The notes beneath the pieces are model-generated. The model ran no database searches, was not told where the DNA came from, and saw only the letters and a list, made by a program, of their open reading frames with translations. The position numbers were made by a program, and so were the translations under genes. A stretch of DNA of 64,000 nucleotides from Pterobdella sp. o SKG-2022 (lineage: Eukaryota > Annelida > Clitellata > Hirudinida > Piscicolidae): assembly GCA_964035795.1 (NCBI GenBank), contig OZ038320.1, forward strand, positions 16,324,589 to 16,388,588, read 5' to 3'. Shown piece after piece: positions 33,301 through 39,789 of the stretch; the stretch's first letter is position 1, and every line of letters begins with the position of its first letter.

Positions 33301-34109
33301 AAAATGAAAGTATGTTATCAACTATTAGTCATAAAAAAGAAATGGAAGAAAGCAAGACACCTCTACCAATAATTAGAACCAAAATCCCTCCTGAACTTCC
33401 TGCCACTAGGCCCAAATACACGCCAAAAAGTAATGCTTTAAGTTCATTTCCGGTTACCAAAATTGAAAAACCCGTTGCAACTCTTTCTGACTCGACACCT
33501 TTACAAAGTGCACCTACTCCTATGCGTCGACATATTCCTCCCGGGACCAAAGGCATTATTGTGCCTTCAATGGAAGAGTTGAAAGCCAAAAGAAATACTA
33601 TGAGACATGTTCCAAATGAACTGAGTTCACAGGTTTTTTTTTAAATTTCAAATTTTTTCATTACGAAAATATATTCATTAACTTATTTTTTAGCTCTGTC
33701 TTTCTTCACCTTCTGAAAAATCTAAGCGTTTAACAGGTTCTTTTATAATAATTTCTAGATTTTATAACCCCTATAGCCCTATAGTTCAGCTGGTAAAGCA
33801 TCAGACTATTATTATCAACTGAAGTTATCGGTTTCGACCCCGTGTTGAGCCAAATATTAACACACTGCTCCGCACTGTGTTTTTGCTACATTAACTTTGT
33901 AGCAAGAGCTTTAAATTCTAAAGGAAGTCACTATATAAAATGACATTTTTTATAATTTCCTATTAAAATTAATTTCTTCGATTTTAGATTTTTCTGGTTT
34001 AAATGACGATGAAAAAAAATCGAATAAACCTGTTCCACCACTTCCTCCAAAACCTTTGAAAATAGCTTCAACTGATACAAAATCCGAAATACAATCTTCA
34101 GATGTTTGA
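9388..34109 (+). CDS. CARMIL: CARMIL-family actin capping-protein regulator
   Basis: CARMIL proteins bind the actin capping protein and membranes. Exons: 9388-9485, 9608-9715, 9822-9946, 10014-10179, 10242-10315, 10913-10988, 11086-11174, 13488-13582, 13671-13861, 15388-15465, 15545-15726, 17031-17188, 21853-21952, 24427-24481, 24610-24713, 27804-27941, 29528-29621, then 32087-32278, 32404-32559, 32670-32715, 32968-33632, 33694-33736, 33988-34109 (TGA). Phases close across every junction except around the N gap. About 1050 codons are recovered; the 5' exon and probably part of the helical domain are missing. Domains in order: PH-like start (ESVWEVIGKKVDNFYA), leucine-rich repeats (DLSNNSIDDRG, LHTFLAQPNNLEILNLS, HLNISDNG, GNMMGDAGVKALSKAL), helical segment, capping-protein-interaction motif LTHLNKSRPRR at about 33159-33203, and a C-terminal PVPPLPPKP tract. 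The intron after 27941 starts GC. Introns carry most of the mobile DNA in this half of the window. Confidence 0.92.
10632..10772. mobile_element. hairpin MITE
   Basis: Inverted arms of about 40 bp: left AAAAACGATTTCATCAAACA..., right ending TGTTTGATAAAATCGTTTTT, around a spacer of about 60 bp. It lies in a CARMIL intron. No coding capacity. Confidence 0.8.
11330..13085 (-). mobile_element. LINE copy (same family as 59775-61560), endonuclease core deleted
   Basis: Read on the minus strand, it begins at about 13085 with a leader shared with 59775-60060. It encodes THMRTGNASGLADFRVWNAE and FRVASLNVGNLKSRGSEMVE (endonuclease start), then jumps at about 12570 to STISWFVVLFTLYEE, the block that follows the endonuclease in the 60 kb copy. 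Linker ORFs at 12317-12550 and 11918-12157 follow. The 11386-11592 ORF (KIMRKAQIRWARHVS) resembles the C-terminal end of an EN-RT element and may be the same or a second insertion. It sits in a CARMIL intron, antisense to the gene. Confidence 0.8.
13862..15387. other. CARMIL intron, AT-rich, nothing recognised
   Basis: No coding block or clear repeat was found. An apparently open stretch just before 15388 (about 15345-15387) does not keep phase with the preceding exon, and the CAG at 15385-15387 fits better. Confidence 0.5.
15735..16880 (-). mobile_element. CR1/L2-like LINE, 3' half
   Basis: On the minus strand the order is a broken RT block (GVFRGYFFGPILFLLYTSPI), RLEKLDVTLDSSLNFTPFA, LHTLRTFKLSHLQ and the usual C-terminal end LPVNTCFSLLLKDLRKHLKT, then a stop at about 15805. 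The 3' flank carries GTTTGCAAACTAGGTTTGCT and an (AAT)n-like tail at about 15737-15752. Several frameshifts are present. It is in a CARMIL intron. Confidence 0.8.
17264..17460. mobile_element. foldback MITE (family also at 35180-35330)
   Basis: Two arms of about 85-95 bp are inverted copies: left TTATGAGGATTTATAAGAAC...TTTTTATTGAGCTAAAATTT, right ...GCTCAATAAAAATTTTTGTG...TATAAATCCTCATAA. The left arm recurs at about 35207-35275 without its partner. No ORF. Confidence 0.8.
17538..18562. repeat. inverted repeat arms flanking a Penelope-like fragment
   Basis: About 45 bp at 17545-17590 (TAGTAATTCAAAGACTATAA...) recurs inverted at about 18507-18555 (...TTATAGTTTTTGAATTACTA) with few mismatches. 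The interval holds the Penelope-like remnant and little else. The arms could be TIRs of an older element hit by the retroelement. Confidence 0.65.
17690..18310 (-). mobile_element. Penelope-like element remnant with GIY-YIG region
   Basis: On the minus strand a block like the RT-to-endonuclease connector of Penelope-like elements (VSIPYILHLKKELEKIFIKH, 18091-18273) is followed, after frame breaks, by KITCFCDMNKSYIGQTRV and later HARYFIHGKINWD, the pattern of the GIY-YIG endonuclease (YIG with downstream Arg and His). Stops interrupt the frame. Recognition is by eye from conserved words, so moderately sure. Confidence 0.65.
18612..19487 (+). CDS. retroelement-associated PD-(D/E)XK-like nuclease ORF
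   Basis: A single open frame of 291 codons lies inside a CARMIL intron. Its GC content is visibly higher than that of its surroundings. It has a Cys-rich patch CLCKCGVRM...YHCLSCRLNEG (residues about 103-128), then RHAGINSIIKRCLGKIGLPS, DDGRRPDGITIFPW and LVWEAIVVDAF (about 160-190), and near the end FETTGCCGLSTGTYVEELG and FLAIGHGNATSIL. RPDG followed by a hydrophobic strand with an acidic residue resembles a PD-(D/E)XK core; similar ORFs are widespread in animal genomes as part of mobile elements. No RT is adjacent. The first ATG may not be the original start. An AATAAA lies about 100 bp after the stop. Confidence 0.6.
   Translation: MLQVRRSRTPSCFHFTEELFLYSKIGVAPLDLLGSQRKWDDLLCEVALNDLLADADQWDRCRLLAAKSVHSATWSEAVPTPVLGNFSDAEELRVGANISCAPTCLCKCGVRMDARGYHCLSCRLNEGSLSRHAGINSIIKRCLGKIGLPSILEPSELDRDDGRRPDGITIFPWKHGKCLVWEAIVVDAFSKSHKIASSIESGSTAKTAEILKSRKYHGLVGNFHFQPVAFETTGCCGLSTGTYVEELGRKLFETTGAPLEAVWLPQKIFLAIGHGNATSILSCLRSPSSFS
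19630..19800. mobile_element. MITE-like repeat with GATGTCTCT end
   Basis: It starts with CACTAACGTTTTATAAGCTA and ends near ATACGATGTCTCTGAAAAG. The same two motifs bracket similarly sized AT-rich repeats at 27240-27420 and 47865-48000, with the end motif also at 37235. No ORF. Confidence 0.55.
19835..20012 (-). repeat. tRNA-derived SINE, copy 1
   Basis: On the minus strand a tRNA-like head carries an A box (TATAGCTCAAGTGGTAAAGC) and an internally duplicated stretch before a B-box-like CCGGGCTCAATCC. It is followed by a non-tRNA body CAGTGTTTTCGCTACATTAA and GTAGCAAGAACTTTAAA. Head and body recur in the same order at 33771-33930. It lies in a CARMIL intron. Confidence 0.8.
20125..20381. mobile_element. 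piggyBac-like non-autonomous element, short copy
   Basis: The left end is TTAA followed by CCCGTTTGTTACAAAAATGC at 20121-20144. A plausible right end AGATAACGGG is at about 20372-20381. An internal AATAAGCGAGGTAACAAAG matches the longer copy at 22435-23062. The right boundary is uncertain because no TTAA follows it. Confidence 0.45.
20560..21330 (+). mobile_element. decayed LINE fragment (RT 3' half)
   Basis: Broken frames give LMSMYDGSKVRVRM and LIVDVYQGNILLPLLF-type words (finger-palm region of an RT), then a degenerate Cys-rich stretch about 20880-20990. These match the RT plus Cys-motif layout at 49500-50260. Many stops. Confidence 0.5.
21480..21825 (+). mobile_element. non-autonomous repeat sharing a LINE leader, copy A
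   Basis: About 250 bp match the leader of the LINE at 59775 (AATAACAGTAGATTCCGGTA, CATTTGGCTTGACGA, AATTTCAAGTTAGACGTTAG). The sequence then departs to an unrelated tail AGGCCAACTGCTGACAAGCC...GGACATGTACAGCAGTATGA, which also ends the copy at 29695-30055. Confidence 0.7.
22435..23062. mobile_element. piggyBac-like non-autonomous element, long copy
   Basis: The left end CCCGTTTGTGCCCAAAATG follows TCAA at 22431-22434. The right end CAATGGGCACAACGGG is followed by TTAA at 23063-23066, so the TIRs are inverted and the target is TTAA-like (one site mutated). About 628 bp with no ORF; it contains a palindromic CTGATCTCATATGAGATCAG-like patch near 22560. Confidence 0.75.
23067..23740. other. unassigned repeat-like region in CARMIL intron
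   Basis: The composition is G/T-rich unlike the surroundings. The minus strand reads KPLTKNTLNSLNEKLTARKY over about 23230-23310 without a recognisable family. It is probably mobile-element sequence. Confidence 0.3.
23779..23960 (+). repeat. short dispersed element, copy of the 63720-63936 insertion
   Basis: It matches 63724-63860 from GCGC(T/C)AACTTCCA through CGAAAGAAAC(C/T)TGTAGCTTC, GAGTTGTTTG and ATTCTCGAAATGC, with small indels. The right end diverges. Confidence 0.7.
24821..27039 (+). mobile_element. pogo/Tigger-like DNA transposon, full length, inactive
   Basis: The ends CAGTAAACCTCGCTTAT and ATGCAAGGTTTACTG are inverted and flanked by TA at 24819-24820 and 27040-27041; subterminal TAAGTCGGA repeats occur at both ends. 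The transposase runs in pieces: 25194-25673 (N-terminal HTH LKDIAAHFSLSTSTLSDIMK, CENP-B-like DNA-binding half WIDRFKKRYDI), 25690-26046 (FVGAIMDGSDKLPLFVIGKS), 26064-26297 (IFLPPNTKSVTQPMDAGII, the block before the last catalytic acidic residue) and 26301-26510. The first catalytic motif is deleted near 25725 and the second (LLVDNCPAHP-type) is destroyed by a frameshift at about 26034. It is inserted in a CARMIL intron. Confidence 0.93.
27240..27420. mobile_element. MITE-like repeat with GATGTCTCT end
   Basis: It contains GTTTTTAGAGACATCTTAAT at about 27266-27285 and CGACAAGTTTGGCTTTATGA with ACTTTAGCG near 27405, the same paired motifs as at 47865-48000 in inverse orientation. No ORF. Confidence 0.55.
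27942..29527 (+). other. GC-AG intron of CARMIL
   Basis: The exon ends ...CTTGAAAG at 27941 and the intron begins GCATTG. The next exon starts after ACAG at 29527. Codon phase (2+1) and family alignment (LASALER then NASLKYIPFPLN) both require this junction, and no GT lies in a phase-compatible place nearby. Confidence 0.7.
28285..29110 (-). mobile_element. EN-RT LINE fragment, RT end
   Basis: The minus strand encodes LDFADNLALISHTYRHMQD (catalytic F/YADD read as FADN), KKTEVMTINVPSPTPVQFE and FAYHGSILSIDGGAKK (28778-29098). Broken frames follow towards 28300, with words such as LLYGTEC and RRWQWIGHVLK. The second catalytic Asp is Asn. Confidence 0.8.
29695..30055 (+). mobile_element. non-autonomous repeat sharing a LINE leader, copy B
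   Basis: It matches the 59775 LINE leader from CATGACGTTAA through GCGTCTCCAAATTGAGACTG, GGATAACAGTAGACTTTGGT and CAAACTGATATTCTGGTA to about 29960. It then changes to the tail CCTAGGCTGACTGCTGTCAA...GGACATGTACAGCATTATAA shared with copy A. No coding part. Confidence 0.75.
30700..31745 (+). mobile_element. LINE fragment, endonuclease end to linker
   Basis: Frame-broken but readable blocks are FEDVYGDRLSKRE, ANELVVVNCCFEKW-like, SRACKNQIDYLL-like (about 31245-31285) and MIVGEEGES, then a linker ENLIHAAKQIFKCAKNT (31500-31560) and WNEEV-type words. This is the C-terminal half of an AP-endonuclease in the LINE family whose RT half is seen at 49030-50270. It ends just before the N gap. Confidence 0.7.
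31848..32047. other. assembly gap, 200 N
   Basis: Exactly 200 N, so probably a placeholder of unknown true length. It lies between CARMIL exons 29528-29621 and 32087-32278, where family comparison predicts missing helical-domain sequence. Confidence 0.99.
33771..33930 (+). repeat. tRNA-derived SINE, copy 2
   Basis: The head is CCCTATAGTTCAGCTGGTAA...GGTTTCGACCCCGTGTTGAG and the body GCACTGTGTTTTTGCTACAT, GTAGCAAGAGCTTTAAA. Same family as 19835-20012. It occupies most of the last CARMIL intron (33737-33987). Confidence 0.8.
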
Positions 34110-34252
34110 GCATCCCATTACATTTCTCGTTATTTCAAGTTTCCAAAAAGACTTATAATTTCGTTCATTTTAAAAGTAAAGTTTTTTAAAAATGAAAAAT
34201 TTTTTACTTTTGTTTTTATTGCACATGATATTTAAAGCATTATTTCAGCGAA

Positions 34253-34258
34253 ATAAAT
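34253..34258 (+). terminator. candidate polyadenylation signal of CARMIL
   Basis: AATAAA lies about 145 bp after the CARMIL stop codon. AATAAA is frequent in DNA this AT-rich, so position is the only support. Confidence 0.35.
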
Positions 34259-34849
34259 TATTTAATCATTTGAAAACAATCAAATAAAATTCTTCACGAT
34301 TGTTCGAGTATTTTGACTACATAAATTTTTATTCTTTTGAGATAATTGAAAATAATTTTCAACTAAATCAAAATTTTATGATTGGATTTTTACAAATATA
34401 AAGCATGAAAATTTTTTCTTCATATTTTATAGAATATTTTTACAATTATCATTTTTTTCTAATTTAGATGTTTATCCAGTATTCCACCTAAAAATTTTAT
34501 ATTAATTAAAACTCGAAAAACTAATTTATTTCGAGCATTTTTACAGCAGCGCTTCCTTCCAATACGTTTTTCACGTTTGATTTAAATTTATTTCATTTAA
34601 ATTATATTTCTATGAAAATTATAGATTTTCTTTTTTTTAAATGGTTCAAATTAAGACATTCTAGAATTTATATATAATAATTCACTCACAAATTGTTACA
34701 TTTTCTATTTATTAAAACGTTTTGTTGTCAATGATACGCCGAAAATGCCAATTCTTGCTAGATCGTAAGTATCATGATGCTTTAATTTCATTTGTTTCTT
34801 TTTAGAAGGGCCTTGGCCACATCATGAATTGCCATTTTTTGCGGCCCAA

Positions 34850-35095
34850 TGCCTTACTCTTTTCTTTGACACTCTTCGGCTTTTCTCTGTTTATCAACTA
34901 GTCTACATCTCACAATGTTCATATTATATACTTTCAGTGTAAAAATATTATTTGGTTTTCTTAATATGTAGCCAAACCATTTTAACCTTTGACTTCTGAG
35001 CTTCGCCTCTAATTGTGGTAGGCCACATATTTCTACCAACAGATCTTTTTTGTTCGCTGTATTTAAAACCAACCATTTGTCTTGACGTCAATTTT
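34850..35095 (-). mobile_element. LINE C-terminal scrap
   Basis: The minus strand 34854-35072 encodes LEAKLRSQRLKWFGYILRKP, the conserved RRQRLRWFGHV-type block near the end of EN-RT LINEs. Nothing else of the element is seen. Confidence 0.65.
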
Positions 35096-35179
35096 TAATC
35101 AATATTCCCACCAATTTCTGTATCATGCCATACATTTATCCTAAATACTATTCATCATTCAAAATTTATCAATAAAACT

Positions 35180-35335
35180 TAAGTTTCTACAGCAAAACTT
35201 CAGATTATGAGGGTTTATAAGAGCACTTAGAAAAAATTTTTATTGAGCTAAAATTTTCAACAAGTAAAACCTTGTCATAATTCATTAGCAAAGTTGTAGA
35301 GAAAAGTGGAGAAAACTTGGCTAGAGAATTAAAAG
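35180..35335. repeat. half copy of the 17264-17460 foldback
   Basis: ATTATGAGGGTTTATAAGAG...TTTTTATTGAGCTAAAATTT and TCAACAAGTAAAACCTT match the left arm; the right arm is absent. Confidence 0.7.
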
Positions 35336-35499
35336 AAAAAAAACATAGATGTGAAAATTTTTTGAAAGTTGTTAATGATGTAATTACGTAATATTGTTCT
35401 ATTTTAAGAGATCTATTTCAAAGCATTTATGAATGGTGCAATTATTGTTTGATGTTATAATTCGGAGCTAAGCTCCTGCTCCCCTTTTTTGTATCATTT

Positions 35500-37205
35500 G
35501 TTTTTTCTTTAATACCTTTATTAAACCAATTAGTGTTCATGCTCACCCAGTCTCCTTCTTTGATCAATATCTTATTCAATCTTTTCCTACCAACCCCATT
35601 TAACTCTCCTCCTCTGTCTACTTATCTACTCGCTCTTGGTCTCAACTTGATGAAAACCTTTTCATCCAGCTTCTCACTGCTTCTTCTTTTGACTCTTCTT
35701 TTTTCAATGATTTTATGACTGTTTTTGCTCCAGACTTCCTTTTCACCAAAACTTTGAAAGTGCTTCTTCCCATTAAATCTTTCACCTATCGTCTTTTCTC
35801 TTTCAAAGCTCCTTGGCTTGATCGTGAATGAATCACATCCAAACGTACTTTACGCAAGCTTGAGCGTTCTTATCCTTTCTCTCCTTTTCTTTCTTCCATG
35901 AACTTTTGCTTTCTCATCTATCAACCTATCGATCTCTTATCCCCTCCAAACACTCCAATTTTCTTGTTTCTTATGGCAACTTCTTTTTGGAAAAATCTCA
36001 ATTGTGTTTTTTCCAAAAATTCTTCTCATTTTTTTTAAAGATTTTCATAATTTTTTCTACAACAAGGTTCTTTCTGAAAGAACCAATTGCTCATCTTCTT
36101 ACACTTTTCCAGCTTTTTCTCTTCTTTTTGTCTCTCACTTTTCACTCATCACCTTCACAGACCTCATCACCATCATCAAATCTGTATCTTCTTTATCTTG
36201 TTCCTTCAACCTAATTCTTCCCAAAATTGTCAATGATCTTTTCTCTTTATTCTATCCCATCATTCTTAATCTTATAAATCTTTTTCTAGCTACTTCTAAA
36301 TTTCCCACCTTTTAAATCATCTATCATCACTCCAATACTGAAAAAACTCTCTCGATCCTCCTTCTATCTTTGTTCTTTTTGGGGATTCTCAGAAATCTGT
36401 TTTTGGGCCTCTTCTCTTTATTCTTTTTATCTCATTTTTTTCGTTTTATTGAATTTTTTCTTTTCTGATGATACCTACATCTTCTTTTTTCCTTTTTCAT
36501 TCTTTCTTCTACTCTGAAAGACTAAGCCTCTGTTTTGATTCTACCTTTCCCGGAGTGGCTCTATGCATCTCAAACTAAATATTTCTAAGTTCAACGTTAT
36601 CTATCTTTCAGAGGTCCAAATCTCTCCCTTCCTCTCTCCCTCCCTTCATGATCTCCGACCTTACTATTCATCCCTCCTCCACCATTCACAGTCTTAATTT
36701 TCTCCTTGATTTTTTTTTTTCTAAACCTCAATTTCTTTCTGTTGCTTTTTTTTGTTTTTACCACCTACGTTGCATCAGACAGAGCTCTTCATATCTCGAT
36801 GATGCCTTTCTTAAGTTTCTTGTCTGCTTTCTTGTTTTCTCCCGTCTTAATAATGAAACTCTTTATACTATAATCTTCCTTGAAGCTTTCAACCCTGCTG
36901 CACGCCTTGTCTCTCATACTCCTGATTTTTTTCATATCCTTCCATCTTTTATTGATTTTCACTGGCTACCCCTTCACTTTCGGTTTTCAAAGTCTGTTCT
37001 TTCATGCATAAAATCTTTCACTCAATAACATCTTCCTATCTATCTAACCTCTTACTACTTTCTAAATGTGCTGGCTTACGGTCCTTTATCCGCTCTCAGC
37101 TCTTCATTAGCTTTCCTTCTCATTCCTATGCTAAAACTGCTTTTCTTTTTTTGATCCATTTCTCTGGAACTCTTCCTCTGAAGTTTTATGGATCAATTCA
37201 ATAGT
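35500..37205 (+). mobile_element. CR1/L2-like LINE, extremely pyrimidine-rich coding strand
   Basis: Frame-broken blocks in order: LDENLFIQLLTASSFDSSFF-like endonuclease-RT spacer (about 35640-35710), FKAPWLDRE (about 35805-35830), an RT trace SVFGPLLFILFISFF (about 36390-36440), and the diagnostic C-terminal end AFNPAARLVSHTPDFFHILP with IDFHWLPLHFRFSKSVLSCI (36885-37010). The plus strand is dominated by C and T throughout. Confidence 0.75.
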
Positions 37206-37234
37206 TTCTGCAAAATATTAATTATTAATGAGAA

Positions 37235-37460
37235 AGAATTTTTTAGAGACATCTGATGTATCTTTCTTTACTAAATTCAATTTTCTTGATTTTTATCGTA
37301 AAATGAGGAAGGTTTTCGATACATATATTTATCTAAAATAAGTAGACTAAATACTAATGAATTATGACAAAGTTGAATATGTCGAAAAATTCAGTTTTTC
37401 CAAAAAATATATGTATCTAAAATTTTTCTCATTTTACGATAAAAATCAAAAAAATAAATA
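37235..37460. mobile_element. hairpin MITE
   Basis: Arms of about 45 bp: TTGATTTTTATCGTAAAATG...ACATATATTT near 37287-37330, inverted at about 37405-37455 (AAATATATGTATC...CATTTTACGATAAAAATCAA). It is preceded by TTTTTTAGAGACATCTGATG, the end motif of the GATGTCTCT family. It lies between the CR1-like LINE and the SCPx locus. Confidence 0.75.
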
Positions 37461-37732
37461 ATTAAAAAATAATGAGAAAGAACAAAAAACAAATATGGGT
37501 TATGAATAAAATAAAAAATAAACTAAAGAAATTTGAAGGAATGAAGTTCAAGTAAAATACAAAATTATAAATCCAAATTTAAAAAGTCAACCCATGAATA
37601 ATAAAACCTGAAGATGTTAAACTATGAGGATTATGATGAAGAAGAAATTTTCTCAAAACAGGACTAAAACTCTACTAAATCATATTGATAATAACAATCA
37701 AGATGAAAATTTACATTAACTCAAGGAAATGA

Positions 37733-39560
37733 CTAAAAATTATTCAAAGTTTTGACGCAGTCTTTAGGCATAATTCGGTCCATTTCAGTAGCCAAGGCTA
37801 TACTACCTTTAATGAGAAGCTTTCCTTTGAAGAACGCTTGTTGGGCATTTACTTTTCCCAGCATCACTTGCAGTAACTCATCATCCTTCATTGTTATCAC
37901 CACATACCCAGTAGCGGCTGGATTCTGTTTAACGCTGCCATTGTCATTCTTCCCATTAATAACCCAGACTTGCTTTTCGTCTTTTTTTAAAACGTGGAAA
38001 ACAAAAATTCCTTTCACCGAATCTACGTACTTTGTACCATTCTTTTCAAAATCCTTTTTGATTGCATTAAAAATCACTTCGGCTTTGTAATTGTTCTGTT
38101 TTAAAGATGTCTCATTGTTTCAACACCTGAACTTGGCAATCATCTTTTATAGATAGTGATTACTGCAGATCCGCCTCCTCTGATGTTATGTTGCAGACTT
38201 GTCTCTTGCCTGCCAATCCCCTCAACTGCCAACACAACTCAGTGCATTGTGCTAAGCCAGTGGCTCCCAAGGGATGCCTTTTAGACGTGAGACCTCCGCT
38301 AGGATTCACCACATACTTGCTTCTTTATGTGTTGTCTCCTCTATCCACAAACTCTTCTGCCTCACCTTCAGTATACAGCCTCAAAGCTTCATAAGTGATC
38401 AGCTCATTAGGAGCAAAACAATTGTGCAGCTCTACCACTTGTACGTCGTCAGGTGTTATTTCAGCTTTTTCATAAATCAAATCAAATCAATTACTAGTAT
38501 GATTATAGTGGCATTAACTTCAGGAGTTTCTAGACCACTGAGTATTATGAACTTTGAATGCAATGTAAGTTTTCTTAGATATGAAAATTTAAAAAAAAAC
38601 TATGCAAGTATAACTAAACAAACAAAACAGTTAACCAAAATTATATGAAAAAAGGTATGTTGTTTGAAACAAAATCAATCATAATAATACTTATATAAAT
38701 GACATTTAGAAAACTGAGTTGATTTTATGAATGTATAAAAATAATTAAATCTGTGATAATAAACAAAAATATATTTAGATAAAACTTCAGATAAAATATT
38801 TTGAGTAATCAAATGTTAATTTTAGAGAAAATTTGAACAACTTCATTGTCTTCATCTTTTTTCTTTGATGGGACTTCCACATCATCACAAGTGAAACCAG
38901 AAAGTGCTTATCTTTTTCTTTTTTGTTAAATTTTTTTATATTAATTAAATGATAATATTCTTTTTAATCTTTTATAGAATTTTTATATAAGTATTGTCAG
39001 CCTTTATTACACCCAAAAAACCATGAAGTGTTTATCTTTGTAATTTTTGTTATTGCATAAGATGAAATTGTTGATATTCACAATTTATACTTTTTCTATG
39101 GAAAGCAAAAAATCGGAAATCATCCCAAAAGAAGTAGTTCTTGTATGTCATTGTACTAAGTTATCGAATTTTTGAATAAAATTGCAAAAGTATTTTAAAT
39201 AATAATATTTTGACATTTTCAACTGAATTATGTAATTTTTGAGCAAAAAAATCGACTACTCGAGTCGCCATCATAACTTCAACAGGCCCCCTTCTATTGG
39301 CACCAAAATCATAAGCCAATTCAGCAGCTTTCCTGCTCATATCGTAGCCAACAACGTTTATGCAACTTTTTGACTCGAAGAAGGATATCAAGTCTGAAAA
39401 CATGGCTTGTCCATTATTTCAACAGTTCGATCTTGCAAGTTATGGGACTTGACAAACTCTTCACTGGCCAAAACCACTGTTGCCGCCCCATCAGACGTGG
39501 GACAGCCCATCAGTTTTGTGAAAGTTTAGAGCTTAGAACCTCTTCAACACTGTACTTAAT
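37733..39560 (-). pseudogene. SCP2: SCPx/SCP2 locus: broken 3-ketoacyl-CoA thiolase part, intact sterol-carrier exon
   Basis: SCPx fuses a peroxisomal thiolase to a sterol-carrier domain. The intact last exon 37733-38095 (acceptor ACAG) encodes a full SCP2 fold: EVIFNAIKKDFEKNG, GIFVFHVLKKDEKQVW, ITMKDDELLQVMLGKVNAQQ, AFFKGKLLIKGS. Upstream thiolase exons are recognisable (YSVEEVLSSK, GCPTSDGAATVVLASEEF, SCINVVGYDMSRKAAELAYD, then from 38464 [37 protein letters not shown]). They are damaged: a deletion with frameshift near 39525, a frameshift near 39403, an in-frame TAA at 38325-38327, a shift near 38200, and G-to-R before the HPLGATG motif. The N-terminal thiolase is absent; the sequence stops beside a dispersed repeat at 39548. 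The SCP2 part could still be expressed alone, or this is a young pseudogene; sequencing error cannot explain all lesions. Confidence 0.85.
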
Positions 39561-39606
39561 AAAATTACCTTTAGTGTTCAAATAATTTTCAGTAATTAGC
39601 CAAAGT
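39548..39606 (+). repeat. short dispersed repeat, copy of 8800-8866
   Basis: CTGTACTTAATAAAATTACC through AGCCAAAG matches the LINE-adjacent repeat at 8800-8866. It marks the point where SCPx homology ends. Confidence 0.65.
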
Positions 39607-39789
39607 CGATGTGCGCTTGTATCAAAACACGGTTCAAATGAACAATTATAAAAAACGTTTTATTGATTTTTTTTACAAAATTTTGGATAAAATTTCTACC
39701 AATTTCAATCGTTTTCAAAAATTATTTTATGTTCACGTGAAGTTTCAAAAGTTTTAGGCAGAAAGCACTTCCAATCTTAAAATTCATTT

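Noticed and set aside
33771..33850. Candidate functional tRNA gene
   Set aside because: A and B boxes are present, but the acceptor arms do not pair well and the same head is joined to the same non-tRNA body at 19835-20012, so it is a SINE.
35906..37028. Several plus-strand ORFs of 100-126 codons as host genes
   Set aside because: They are Ser/Phe/Leu-rich readings of pyrimidine-rich LINE DNA; the AARL...FDH/HWLP pattern identifies a CR1/L2-like element.
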